This document shows, one piece after another, positions 1 to 7,310 of a stretch of 34,969 bases of DNA. The stretch covers positions 1 through 34,969 of the IMG/VR virus record IMGVR_UViG_3300042888_002852. One strand, given 5' to 3'. The notes beneath the pieces are model-generated. The model did not search any database and was not told the DNA's origin. It saw only the letters and a list, made by a program, of their open reading frames with translations. The translations under genes and the position numbers were made by a program. Each line of letters starts with the position of its first letter. The stretch's first letter is position 1. Source of the DNA: a virus.

Positions 1-1
1 T

Positions 2-814
2 AAAAAACCAAAAATTACGGTCACTAAATCACCGACTGGTGTTGATTTAACATATGAGGGTCCGGAAACTGGTTTTTGTATACAACATTCAAAAGGTTCT
101 ACCGGTGATAGTATTCACCAATTAGCTGGTGTGACTCGTGTAATTGTTTCACAATATCTAAAAGAATTATATAAACAAGGAACATTTGTTTATCCAGATT
201 TAAAAAATATTGGTATGACTAAAAAAGATAAATTTTTTAGTATTAATGTACCATTTGTTAAAACTACTGAAAGTAAGGCTATCACAAATTTCAATGAACG
301 TGGTGGTTGGGGACATACCGGTAACGATTCATTTAACGATTTTCTATCCACAATATCTGATACCACAAAATATGGTTTAGTTACTAAAGAAACTAAAGTG
401 GCTTCTGGTGGTAATTCACCTGACATTACTGAAAATTGGGTATCATTTAGAGATCTTGAAAAATTTCCTATTATGACATCAACTGAAGGTGTGGATGAGT
501 CTAATGAAAAAATTGAAAAAATTGAACATAATAATAATCCAAATATTTTAAGAGAAAGGTTAAAAAAGTTGGGTGTTATAATCAATCCAAGTGTCAAATA
601 TGTGGGTACTAATAATGGGTATGTTGAAGTAAAATACTTAACAAATTGTCCTAATGAAGGAAAATGTGATAAAGTAAATTTAAGTTATGTTTTTTCTGAT
701 AGTGGTGAAGAAGATACTGTATTAGAAAAAGTTAAAATTAAAAATACTATTGTAGATGAAATTGATTATTCTATGAAAGGTGTTAAAGGATATATTATTA
801 CTATCCAACAATAA
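2..814 (+). CDS. Partial protein of unknown function (5' end outside window)
   Basis: The frame is open from base 2 with no stop, so the gene starts upstream of the window. A GTG at 131 is only an internal codon. The visible 270 residues contain no family I recognise. They are mixed alpha/beta in character, with a GGWGHTGN stretch in the middle and a Lys/Glu-rich part followed by a possible small beta domain (residues about 190-270) with a pair of cysteines in NCPNEGKCDK. It is followed six bases later by the tagged genes at 821 and 1288 on the same strand, so it probably belongs to the same transcript. A virion or lysis-related role is possible from context but nothing in the sequence proves it. 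Confidence 0.75.
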   Translation, partial: KKPKITVTKSPTGVDLTYEGPETGFCIQHSKGSTGDSIHQLAGVTRVIVSQYLKELYKQGTFVYPDLKNIGMTKKDKFFSINVPFVKTTESKAITNFNERGGWGHTGNDSFNDFLSTISDTTKYGLVTKETKVASGGNSPDITENWVSFRDLEKFPIMTSTEGVDESNEKIEKIEHNNNPNILRERLKKLGVIINPSVKYVGTNNGYVEVKYLTNCPNEGKCDKVNLSYVFSDSGEEDTVLEKVKIKNTIVDEIDYSMKGVKGYIITIQQ

Positions 815-820
815 TTAAAT

Positions 821-1291
821 ATGAAACTATTAATTAAAAAAATCTTAAAGGAAAATATTGATGATAAAATATTTGATTTTGTTTTAACTAACATTGAAAG
901 GGGAATTATTAAACCACCCTACGTTAAAACTTTGTCTGAAGATTTTGATTTACCTAATGATCAAATTAAAAGTATATTGAAAAAAATTATTGGTGGTAAA
1001 GTTACTATGTATAAAAATGGTGATACACTGGTTATTGATCGTAGGGAAAACCGTTTATATGAAGAACATAAAGATGGTTGGTGGATTAAACAACTTTTTG
1101 ATGAAAGGGATAATTTAATTTATAGTGAAACTCACGATGGTTGGGCTAAATGGGAATATGATGGGAATCGGAATCTGACATACTATGAAAATGATGAAGG
1201 TACTTGGGAAAAGATAATGTATGATAAGTGGTCTAATAAAATAATTTATAATGAAACATCTGATGAAGGTGTAGTTAAAGATCTTAGATGA
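821..1291 (+). CDS. Tagged protein with C-terminal WD/YD-like short repeats
   Basis: The 156-residue product opens with the recurrent short tag MKLLIKKILKE. Residues about 15-70 look helical. From about residue 78 onward there are three to four degenerate repeats of roughly 20-22 residues with the pattern DG-W-x-K-x-x-YD-x-x-x-N-x-IYxE, resembling the short beta-hairpin repeats of MORN or YD/RHS proteins. Such repeats often mediate binding, but the partner cannot be deduced. The stop overlaps the start of the next gene (ATGA at 1288-1291), which indicates translational coupling. No enzyme motif is seen. Confidence 0.8.
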   Translation: MKLLIKKILKENIDDKIFDFVLTNIERGIIKPPYVKTLSEDFDLPNDQIKSILKKIIGGKVTMYKNGDTLVIDRRENRLYEEHKDGWWIKQLFDERDNLIYSETHDGWAKWEYDGNRNLTYYENDEGTWEKIMYDKWSNKIIYNETSDEGVVKDLR

Positions 1292-1785
1292 AAAATTTAA
1301 TTAGGAAAATATTAAAAGAATCAGTTGATAATAGAGTTATAGGTCTTATCAATAAAATGAATTTATCAACTTTTAGTGAAATTGATAACTTTTTAGAAGA
1401 GGTTGGGTATAGTGATGATGAAATTATTGAAATTTATCACAATTACTTTAAAACTATTAGTGGTTTAGAATTAAATCCTACAAACTGGATGGACTTTTAC
1501 TTTAGTCCTGATCAATTGGAAATTTTTGAAGATAATAATTATCCCAATACATTATTTATCAAAAAAAATGGTAAGGTTGTAATGGAAAAAGATAAAAATT
1601 TTGAGGAAAATAAATATAAGATTATTTTTATAGATTATCGTTTAATTTGGTCTGTACTTAATAACTTATTTTTTATGAAAGATACGGAAGTAACTAATTT
1701 TTTAAATGAATGGTTGGAAGAAAATTTTAAAATAAAAAACTACAAACCTGTTTATCAATCGTTATCAACATACGGAAGTAACTAA
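1288..1785 (+). CDS. Tagged protein, 3' end altered by a frame-shifting duplication
   Basis: The 165-residue product starts with MKNLIRKILKES, the same tag as its upstream neighbour, and overlaps that gene by four bases. The rest is acidic and mostly helical, without a family I can name. The last 30 codons contain the segment TEVTNFLNEWLEENF and end in STYGSN. Directly after it lies a diverged second copy of the same 84-88 bases in a different frame (1772-1855). The present stop codon lies inside that second copy, so the C-terminal STYGSN is probably a by-product of the duplication. Confidence 0.75.
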   Translation: MKNLIRKILKESVDNRVIGLINKMNLSTFSEIDNFLEEVGYSDDEIIEIYHNYFKTISGLELNPTNWMDFYFSPDQLEIFEDNNYPNTLFIKKNGKVVMEKDKNFEENKYKIIFIDYRLIWSVLNNLFFMKDTEVTNFLNEWLEENFKIKNYKPVYQSLSTYGSN

Positions 1786-1855
1786 TTTTTTAACTGGTTG
1801 GTTAAAAGAAAATTTTAATATAGAGGGTTATAGACCTATTTATCAATCGTTATAA
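1684..1855 (+). repeat. Diverged tandem duplication of a gene 3' end, second copy out of frame
   Basis: Copy one runs from 1684 and copy two from 1772, an offset of 88 bases (29 codons plus one). Both begin ACGGAAGTAACTAATTTTTT and end in CAATCGTTAT. Read in its own frame copy two gives TEVTNFLTGWLKENF, then a tyrosine-rich tail ending YQSL and a TAA at 1853-1855, matching copy one residue by residue with several substitutions. The substitutions mean the duplication is not brand new, while the one-base offset has cut copy two off from the gene. Confidence 0.85.
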
Positions 1856-1894
1856 ATTATATAAAGTTAAAAATTACTTTTTAAACTTTAATTG

Positions 1895-1902
1895 ATATTT
1901 AT
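1895..1902 (+). promoter_or_regulatory. ATATTTAT element before the 1907 gene
   Basis: ATATTTAT (in context GATATTTATA) ends four bases before the ATG at 1907. The same octamer with the same spacing recurs before at least eight other genes in the window, so it is read as a candidate phage promoter giving a nearly leaderless transcript, or as a translation-start element. Confidence 0.5.
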
Positions 1903-1906
1903 ACAT

Positions 1907-3190
1907 ATGAAATTGTATATGAATTTAAGTAAAATAATTAAAGAAGTTATTAATGAGTCGATTTTAACTGAAGCTTTTACTATTGAAGATTTAAAGGATA
2001 AATTCGTTAATAAAGGAACTATTGATGAAGAAACTTTTGAAGAAATAATTGGGTTTAATTTAAAAATAAATTACACTAGTTGGTTACTAAAAATGGTAAA
2101 CACTAATTTAATCCCCTCAGAAGATGTCTATCAATTTATCCATTATTTAGAAGTTTTTAATAAATTTAAAAATCTTTACCCTATTAAAGATATTAATCGT
2201 ATCAATAAAAATGAGGAAATTGAAGAATTCATCAAAACATCAATTAAAATAATTGAACAAAGTAGTACTAGTGGTCAAGAAACGAAGGGTGATAAGAATT
2301 ATGTTACACCAACAGAAATTTCAAGGTTAGATAGGGTTGGTATAAGTTTTTTAGGTACGATTAGTAGATACCAAGTCTTTAAAATACCTTACACCATTAA
2401 TCCTGAAGCGACCTGGAAAGAATATAGAGAAATATTAGGTAGATGTTCTGGTAGAGGTAGTGGTTTATTAGACCCTGATGGTGAACCAGTGGCTGTTAAA
2501 TTTTGTACTATAGCTACACTACCACGTTTTAAACAATACACAGAAGATGGTCCAATGTATGTATTTTTTAATACAGCTGATCATTTAAGTCCTTATCAAT
2601 TTCACTATGAAAGTAGTCAGTATAAAGACAGAAGAAATCTAAACATATTTACGGGTGTAAAAATAGGTAGTAAAGAATTTAAAATTTATAATTCATTTTT
2701 TAACTTTTTATTTGAAAAAGAAGGGAGGGTTATACCTAAAGATGTGTTTGATATTTATATGAAACCAGAATCCAATGGAATAATAAGTCCTAAAAATATA
2801 AAATTATTTGCCCAAGAATTTGGTATAAATACGATACCAACAGAATATTTAGATTCATTACGTGAAAGTTATATTAGAACAATTAATAATAGTTTAAAAA
2901 AATCAAAAATTAATACCATTCCTTTAGAATTTTATGTAAACATACAAAATATATTTAACCCAAAAAATTCAAAATATGTTTTAGATTTTTTAAAAAGTAA
3001 TAGTATTAAAGCACCACAAGAATTGATTGATTTGTCTGAACGTAAGATTAATAAATTTTCAACTATGAGTGACACTGAATTAAAACAATACCCTAAAGGA
3101 ATTGGGGGGAGTAAAAATGTTGACTGGTATGAAAGTACTGAATTTGATGAGTGGGAAAAAGAGATAGAACTTAGAAATTTTTTTAAATAA
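1907..3190 (+). CDS. Tagged protein of the KFCT / YQFH-ES-Q family
   Basis: The ATG at 1907 is chosen because the ATATTTAT element sits four bases upstream; an upstream in-frame TTG and an ATG at 1919 are alternatives. The N-terminus (MNLSKIIKEVINES) is a variant of the recurrent tag. At residues about 198-241 lies a block with KFCT, FKQYTEDGPMYVF and YQFHYESSQYKD. The same ordered motifs occur in the protein at 10061, so the two are paralogues across that domain although their N- and C-terminal parts differ. The conserved Cys, Tyr, His and Glu could be catalytic, but I do not know the activity. It sits upstream of the lysozyme and may be a virion-packaged protein. Confidence 0.8.
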   Translation: MKLYMNLSKIIKEVINESILTEAFTIEDLKDKFVNKGTIDEETFEEIIGFNLKINYTSWLLKMVNTNLIPSEDVYQFIHYLEVFNKFKNLYPIKDINRINKNEEIEEFIKTSIKIIEQSSTSGQETKGDKNYVTPTEISRLDRVGISFLGTISRYQVFKIPYTINPEATWKEYREILGRCSGRGSGLLDPDGEPVAVKFCTIATLPRFKQYTEDGPMYVFFNTADHLSPYQFHYESSQYKDRRNLNIFTGVKIGSKEFKIYNSFFNFLFEKEGRVIPKDVFDIYMKPESNGIISPKNIKLFAQEFGINTIPTEYLDSLRESYIRTINNSLKKSKINTIPLEFYVNIQNIFNPKNSKYVLDFLKSNSIKAPQELIDLSERKINKFSTMSDTELKQYPKGIGGSKNVDWYESTEFDEWEKEIELRNFFK

Positions 3191-3192
3191 AT

Positions 3193-3873
3193 ATGAGAAA
3201 AAAAATTATACAATTAACGGAATCAGATCTTAGAGAATTAGTCCGTAAAATAATGGTTGAGGTTGAGTTACCTACGGAAGAAGTATCTGATCCGGTAATA
3301 GATTCAATAAGAGATAGGGTTATTGATCATGAGGGTAAACGAAATACGGTTTATAAAGATTCTCGTGGAATACCCACAATAGGTGTTGGTTTTAATTTAA
3401 ATAGACAAGATTCAAACGCTTTATTAACACAAGTTGGGGCTAATCCTGGACAAATAAAACGAGGACAAAGTAAACTTAGTAATAAACAAATTAATACATT
3501 ATTAAATAAAGACCTTAAAAAATCTAAAGAAGACGCTAAACAATTAGTTAAAAACTTTACAGGATTACCATCAGAAATACAAGGTGTACTTATTGAAATG
3601 GTATTTAATTTAGGTAAGTTTGGTTTAGCTAAATTTAAGAAATTTTTAGATTACATTAATAAAAAAGATTGGAAAAAAGCTTCAATTGAAATGTTAGATT
3701 CTGATTGGTCTAAACAAGTTGGTAGACGTTCTAAAACACTTTCAAATATAATCGCGTTACAAGGTTCATATGGTGATTTATCTAACGCTAAAAATGTTTA
3801 TGATAAACTTAACCAAACTGATGTTTTTATGGGTAAACAATTTGATAAAAATACTGGTTTAAAGATTAATTAA
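3193..3873 (+). CDS. T4-type lysozyme (GH24 endolysin) with N-terminal tag
   Basis: This 226-residue enzyme should cleave the MurNAc-GlcNAc bond of peptidoglycan. The catalytic set matches T4 lysozyme in identity and spacing: Glu47 (DHEG), Asp56 (YKDS) and Thr62 (PTIGVGF), the same +9 and +15 offsets as Glu11, Asp20 and Thr26 in T4. The downstream helical lobe has VFNLGKFGLAKF, typical of the family. Unlike ordinary endolysins it carries about 30 extra N-terminal residues with the long tag form (IIQLTESDLRELVRKIMVE) and no signal peptide or membrane anchor. This fits a virion-associated lysozyme delivered with the particle, though a conventional lysis role is not excluded. Confidence 0.92.
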   Translation: MRKKIIQLTESDLRELVRKIMVEVELPTEEVSDPVIDSIRDRVIDHEGKRNTVYKDSRGIPTIGVGFNLNRQDSNALLTQVGANPGQIKRGQSKLSNKQINTLLNKDLKKSKEDAKQLVKNFTGLPSEIQGVLIEMVFNLGKFGLAKFKKFLDYINKKDWKKASIEMLDSDWSKQVGRRSKTLSNIIALQGSYGDLSNAKNVYDKLNQTDVFMGKQFDKNTGLKIN

Positions 3874-3875
3874 TT

Positions 3876-3966
3876 ATCCTTAATGGAAAAAATTCTCCAA
3901 TTATCTTGTTTTAGTGGAAAATATTTGTAGATTATACCATTTTTTATTGTTTTAGTGGAAAATATT
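3876..3966 (+). repeat. Direct repeats of about 41-base period in an intergenic region
   Basis: TTGTTTTAGTGGAAAATATT occurs exactly at 3906-3925 and again at 3947-3966. A weaker third copy (TTAATGGAAAAAATTC) lies around 3880-3895. The 144-base gap between the lysozyme and the next gene holds no ORF. A related sequence (ATTGTTTTATTGAAAATAAT) lies near 6919-6938, also just before a gene, so the element may be a promoter or operator. Confidence 0.65.
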
Positions 3967-3983
3967 CCTTAAATTTACCACAC

Positions 3984-4405
3984 AATAACCCCAGTTATAA
4001 AAAAAATAAATTAAAAAATGGAAACAACTATGTATTTTATTTTAGGTATCCTCACGATTATTGTACCAATATTCATTGGTATGATTATTATGGGTTTAGT
4101 TAAGATTAACAGACAACAAAAACAAATAAAAGATCTTATTGAACAAATTAATTTTCAAGGGAGAGATTTTAATAACACATTCTTAGACATTCGTAGGTCA
4201 AAAGAAAATGATACTCGTAATATGTATGAAGAATTACGAGAGTTAGAAAAAAGAGTACAAAATCATTTAGATGATTTTAAAAGAGAAACAAAATCGTATA
4301 CCGATTCTAGGGTTGATAAATTAATTGACACCTATTTTGAATATAAAAAAATAAGTAAAGATAGTAAGGAACTATTAAAGGACTAAAATAAAAACTGGGG
4401 TTATT
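3984..4405. repeat. 13-base perfect inverted repeat flanking the 4018 gene
   Basis: AATAACCCCAGTT at 3984-3996 is the exact reverse complement of AACTGGGGTTATT at 4393-4405. The arms lie just before the start and just after the stop of the membrane/coiled-coil gene at 4018-4386. A GC-rich core of this kind is rare in this AT-rich sequence. No transposase or target duplication is visible. Confidence 0.6.
4018..4386 (+). CDS. Single-span membrane protein with coiled-coil tail
   Basis: The 122-residue product has one long hydrophobic helix at residues about 5-28 (YFILGILTIIVPIFIGMIIM) followed by a charged, heptad-like region to the C-terminus rich in Lys, Glu, Arg and Asp. This is the shape of a membrane-anchored coiled coil with the soluble part inside the cell. 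Spanin or holin roles are not supported, because there is no lipobox and only one span. The gene is bracketed by the 13-base inverted repeat at 3984 and 4393, which sets it apart as a possible unit of its own. Confidence 0.75.
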   Translation: METTMYFILGILTIIVPIFIGMIIMGLVKINRQQKQIKDLIEQINFQGRDFNNTFLDIRRSKENDTRNMYEELRELEKRVQNHLDDFKRETKSYTDSRVDKLIDTYFEYKKISKDSKELLKD

Positions 4406-4436
4406 TTAAACTAAAATTAATTTAATTATAAAGAAT

Positions 4437-4697
4437 ATGCCAAGATTTTCAGAAGAAGTAGATTTCAACATTAGTGTTGAGGAATTTTTATCAAAATGTT
4501 CACCAAAAAATATTAAAGACTTAATACAATTATTAGAAGATGATAATCACATCAACCAATATAATAATAGAGTGTTAAACTTTATGGAGGAGAAGTATGT
4601 TAATCATTGTAATCATTTAAAAAATTCTTACTTACAGATTAGTAAAGAAGATTATGAGATAATAGAAAATTTATCTAAAAAATATGGTGGTTACTAA
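4437..4697 (+). CDS. Small hypothetical protein
   Basis: The 86-residue product (start MPRFSEEVDFNISVEEF) is predicted to be mainly helical and acidic, with two cysteines but no metal-binding pattern. I do not recognise the family. It lies in the same orientation as its neighbours, with 50 bases of A/T-rich sequence before it and the ATATTTAT element of the next gene starting at its stop codon. Confidence 0.65.
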   Translation: MPRFSEEVDFNISVEEFLSKCSPKNIKDLIQLLEDDNHINQYNNRVLNFMEEKYVNHCNHLKNSYLQISKEDYEIIENLSKKYGGY

Positions 4698-4704
4698 TAT
4701 TTAT
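4697..4704 (+). promoter_or_regulatory. ATATTTAT element before the secreted-protein gene
   Basis: ATATTTAT starts at the last base of the preceding stop codon and lies 15 bases before the ATG at 4720. It is one of the longer-spaced examples of the recurrent element. Confidence 0.4.
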
Positions 4705-4719
4705 TAGTAAAAAAACCCA

Positions 4720-5823
4720 ATGAAAAATTATTTTAAATCTTTATTTCTATTTTTTTCAATAATTTGTACTTTACATAGTAATTCTCAGACAATATGTCCA
4801 ACGACAATTCTTTATGATTATATGGAAACATATACCTGGTTTGGTAATTGGAGTACACCCACTAATACTGGATTTTATTTAAACGCTTCGGTAACACCCT
4901 CAGTTAGTGGAGTAATATTTGGATCAGGTAATGGTTCATCGGGGATTGAAACGGCTATATACACTTTACCAAATGTAACTGGTTTAAATAGTCTTTATAA
5001 TTATAAATTTAGATTTAGACTAGCTTCATATAGATTTTCTAATCCAACCACTGCGACAGCTGGTGTTGATAACCCTGATTACATTGATGTAAGATATTCA
5101 ATAAACAATGGAACTTCATACACAACTGAAATGAGGATTACTGGTAACGCTAACGCTTATTGGGATTACAACATTTTAGGTGTGATCACTAAAACAGCTA
5201 CTGGTATTATGACAACATATTCACCATTAGGTGGGGGTAATCGAACAACCACCGGAGATGGGTATTCAGTACTTGAATTAACATTACCAGTTGGTATTAC
5301 ACAATTAATGTTTCAAATAAGTTGTAGAGTTAATTCTGCTGGAGAAGAGTGGTGGTTAGATAATGTTGAATTGATTGAAATGACTCCTTGTTCAATATTA
5401 CCAATAGAATTAGTTAGTTTTGATGGTTTTAACCATATAAATTATAATTATTTAACTTGGGTATCAGCTACTGAGGTAAATAATGATTATTATTTGTTAG
5501 AACGAAGTGTTGATGGTATTAATTGGGTTGAAATAACTAAAAAATATAGTATTGGTACATTAAATACACCCACTTTTTATGATTATTCTGATCATACCTA
5601 TATAAATGGTGAAATTAACTATTATCGTCTATCACAAGTAGATTATGATGGTAAAAAAGTATATTTTAACATAATTAGTTTAGAATCAAAAAATTCCTTA
5701 AATAACTGTCTTTATGAGTATTTTAACTTAAATGGACAAGAAATTGATATCCAAAATGTAAGTTCTGGACTTTATTTAAGGAAATGTGGTAATAAATTTG
5801 AAAAAATTCTTAAAATTGAATAA
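4720..5823 (+). CDS. Secreted protein with Bacteroidota T9SS-like C-terminus
   Basis: The 367-residue product has a signal peptide (basic start MKNYFKSL, hydrophobic core to about residue 19, probable cleavage around NSQ at 21-23). Residues about 25-224 form a beta-rich, Asn/Thr/Gly-rich domain closing with WWLDNVEL, as in jelly-roll adhesion modules. Residues 227-322 begin LPIELVSFDG and contain LTWVSATEVNNDYYLLERS and YYRLSQVDYDGKK, the hallmark module before T9SS sorting domains in Bacteroidota. The last 40 residues (FNLNGQEI, SSGLYLRKCG, KILKIE) match the core of a type A sorting domain, although the usual proline-rich first strand is missing. If functional, it would be exported by the host T9SS and shown at the cell surface. 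It was probably acquired from a host. Confidence 0.85.
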   Translation: MKNYFKSLFLFFSIICTLHSNSQTICPTTILYDYMETYTWFGNWSTPTNTGFYLNASVTPSVSGVIFGSGNGSSGIETAIYTLPNVTGLNSLYNYKFRFRLASYRFSNPTTATAGVDNPDYIDVRYSINNGTSYTTEMRITGNANAYWDYNILGVITKTATGIMTTYSPLGGGNRTTTGDGYSVLELTLPVGITQLMFQISCRVNSAGEEWWLDNVELIEMTPCSILPIELVSFDGFNHINYNYLTWVSATEVNNDYYLLERSVDGINWVEITKKYSIGTLNTPTFYDYSDHTYINGEINYYRLSQVDYDGKKVYFNIISLESKNSLNNCLYEYFNLNGQEIDIQNVSSGLYLRKCGNKFEKILKIE

Positions 5824-5861
5824 TTTTCATAAAAAAATTAGGTTAATTAAAATTAAATTTT

Positions 5862-5869
5862 TACATTTG
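5862..5869 (+). promoter_or_regulatory. Bacteroidota-type -7 promoter element
   Basis: TACATTTG fits the Bacteroidota -7 consensus TAnnTTTG, 33 bases before the ATG at 5903. No clear TTG is seen at the expected -33 position, so this is a moderate call. Confidence 0.5.
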
Positions 5870-5902
5870 TATTAGATAATTAACTATAAAAAAATTAAAG
5901 TT

Positions 5903-6157
5903 ATGGAAACTACTAAAACATATACAAAAAACGAAAATGGGTTCTACACTAATTACACTACAGAAGATGTGGTTAGAGAAATGAATGAACTTAAAGATAG
6001 TAATACTTGTCCTATGACTAACCCAGAATTTTATGAGTTATGGAAATGGGATAACCCAACTAAAGTTGATGATGAAGAAACTAAAAGACTTAAGAGAGAA
6101 AGATATTTAAAAGTTAGGGAACAAGTTAGAAATAATTTGTATAAACATAGAAGATAA
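5903..6157 (+). CDS. Small charged hypothetical protein
   Basis: The 84-residue product begins METTKTYTKNENGFY and ends in a very basic helix (ETKRLKRERYLKVREQVRNN). There is a single CPMTNPEF segment but no zinc pattern. It forms a transcription unit of its own: a TACATTTG promoter element lies upstream and a strong hairpin terminator directly downstream. The family is unknown to me. The isolated promoter-terminator arrangement suggests separate timing from the adjoining tagged genes. Confidence 0.7.
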   Translation: METTKTYTKNENGFYTNYTTEDVVREMNELKDSNTCPMTNPEFYELWKWDNPTKVDDEETKRLKRERYLKVREQVRNNLYKHRR

Positions 6158-6158
6158 T

Positions 6159-6188
6159 AAAAAAGACCATAGTATGGTCTTTTTTTTT
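6159..6188 (+). terminator. Intrinsic terminator
   Basis: GACCAT-AGT-ATGGTC forms a six-pair stem with a three-base loop. It is extended by an A run before and a run of nine T after, so the A/T pairs lengthen the stem. It closes the unit of the gene at 5903. Confidence 0.88.
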
Positions 6189-6195
6189 ATACCTA

Positions 6196-6203
6196 ATATT
6201 TAT
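6196..6203 (+). promoter_or_regulatory. ATATTTAT element before the 6208 gene
   Basis: The octamer ends four bases before the ATG at 6208 and directly follows the terminator at 6159-6188. A new transcript is therefore expected here, which supports a promoter reading. Confidence 0.6.
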
Positions 6204-6207
6204 AATT

Positions 6208-6885
6208 ATGAAATATTTAATAAAAAAAATACTAAACGAAATTGTATTCAATCCTGATAGAGAAAAATTTAAATGGAGAGATATTGGTTCATTAAATGTT
6301 AATGGTAAAAAAATACATACTAGTACTTTTAGGACTCCAACTTATAAATATATAGTAAACGCTGAGGAATATCCAAATCATTTTTATTTAATTTCATTTT
6401 ATCCTTCACTAAATACTGATTTTTTTGTGAAACAATTTTTGAAACAAGAAAGGGGTCGTACTTATTATGATAAGTATAGTTATAGAACAAATGAAAAAGT
6501 TATATCACCAGAAGATCAGGTGAGATTATCTAAAATGGGTGGTAAAGAAAGAAGGGAAGAACTTAATAAATTACCTTCAATGGCCTATAAAGTTTTTGCC
6601 TTAATAATGGAATATATGGATGAAATATTAAAAAAAGATCCATTAGCTTCATTCGGATATTTTGGTGCTGCGGATTCAAAAGGATCTGAAAATCCTGATG
6701 ATGATATAATTGACACTAAAAGATTTAGAGTTTATAGATTAATGTTAGATGATCGTTTTAAAAATACACATACACCATACCATAAAGAATCATTTAGTGG
6801 ATCACTATATATTAATAATGAAGCTGAGAATAATTTCCCTAATATTATTGAGTTTGCCAATAAAATTTTACAGAGTCACCTATAA
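6208..6885 (+). CDS. Tagged protein, unknown function
   Basis: The 225-residue product starts with the short tag MKYLIKKILNE. The body is mixed alpha/beta, with SFGYFGAADSKG and TKRFRVYRLML in the middle and a C-terminal part SLYINNEAENNFPNI. The first two segments recall proteins in which a strand and a loop bind a ligand, but I cannot assign a family. It follows a terminator and carries the ATATTTAT element, so it probably belongs to the same regulon as the other tagged genes. Confidence 0.78.
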   Translation: MKYLIKKILNEIVFNPDREKFKWRDIGSLNVNGKKIHTSTFRTPTYKYIVNAEEYPNHFYLISFYPSLNTDFFVKQFLKQERGRTYYDKYSYRTNEKVISPEDQVRLSKMGGKERREELNKLPSMAYKVFALIMEYMDEILKKDPLASFGYFGAADSKGSENPDDDIIDTKRFRVYRLMLDDRFKNTHTPYHKESFSGSLYINNEAENNFPNIIEFANKILQSHL

Positions 6886-6989
6886 TTTTGTTAAAATTTA
6901 CTTTTTTTACCTTCACCTATTGTTTTATTGAAAATAATTAATTAACTTAGCGTTATAATTCAATTAGTAATAATTTAAAAAAACAAAAA

Positions 6990-7289
6990 ATGAAAAACAG
7001 TAAAAAAAAGGAAAACTTGAAAGACATTAAAAATGTGTCAACAAAAAATGTTAAATCAAATTTAAATGAGACTAAAAAAGTTTCAACAAAAAATGTTGTA
7101 TCAAACACAACAAAAAACGTTAAATCAAATTCAGTTCCCACTTACACACCAGTAAGTAAACACATTTATAATACCGGTGTTAGTTACCGTGTACGTGTAT
7201 ATGTTAAAGGTAAAATGGTTTCTATCACAACTCCAACCAAAAAAGAAGCGTTTCGTGTTAGAAAAGAATTGTTAGGTTTACGAGGTTAA
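6990..7289 (+). CDS. Small basic protein with AP2/arm-like C-terminal domain
   Basis: The 99-residue product has a Lys/Asn/Thr/Ser-rich N-terminal half in which (V)STKNV(K/V)SN recurs three times. The C-terminal 40 residues (SYRVRVYVKGKMVSITTPTK followed by a KEAFRVRKEL helix) form three short strands and a helix, as in AP2 or integrase arm-type DNA-binding domains. Its high positive charge supports nucleic-acid binding. It ends just before a terminator hairpin at 7311. Assignment to a named family is tentative. Confidence 0.75.
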   Translation: MKNSKKKENLKDIKNVSTKNVKSNLNETKKVSTKNVVSNTTKNVKSNSVPTYTPVSKHIYNTGVSYRVRVYVKGKMVSITTPTKKEAFRVRKELLGLRG

Positions 7290-7310
7290 TAAACTTCAAC
7301 GAATAAAAGT

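Noticed and set aside
131-133. GTG as the start of the first gene
   Set aside because: The frame is open upstream to the window edge and reads as protein, so GTG is an internal valine.
190-597. Minus-strand ORF of 135 codons opposite the first gene
   Set aside because: It lies wholly within the coding frame of the partial gene at 2-814, has hydrophobic shadow-type composition and no start signal.
821-856. Tags as signal peptides or membrane anchors
   Set aside because: They are amphipathic with Lys and Glu spread through them and lack an uninterrupted hydrophobic core or a cleavage motif for signal peptidase.
2932-3213. Minus-strand ORF opposite the end of the 1907 gene
   Set aside because: It is antisense to a well-supported gene and Ser/Phe/Leu-rich, as expected for the reverse of AT-rich coding DNA.
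6749-6931. Short plus-strand ORF overlapping the end of the 6208 gene
   Set aside because: It is out of frame with a tagged gene, with low-complexity His/Ile/Leu content and no start signal.
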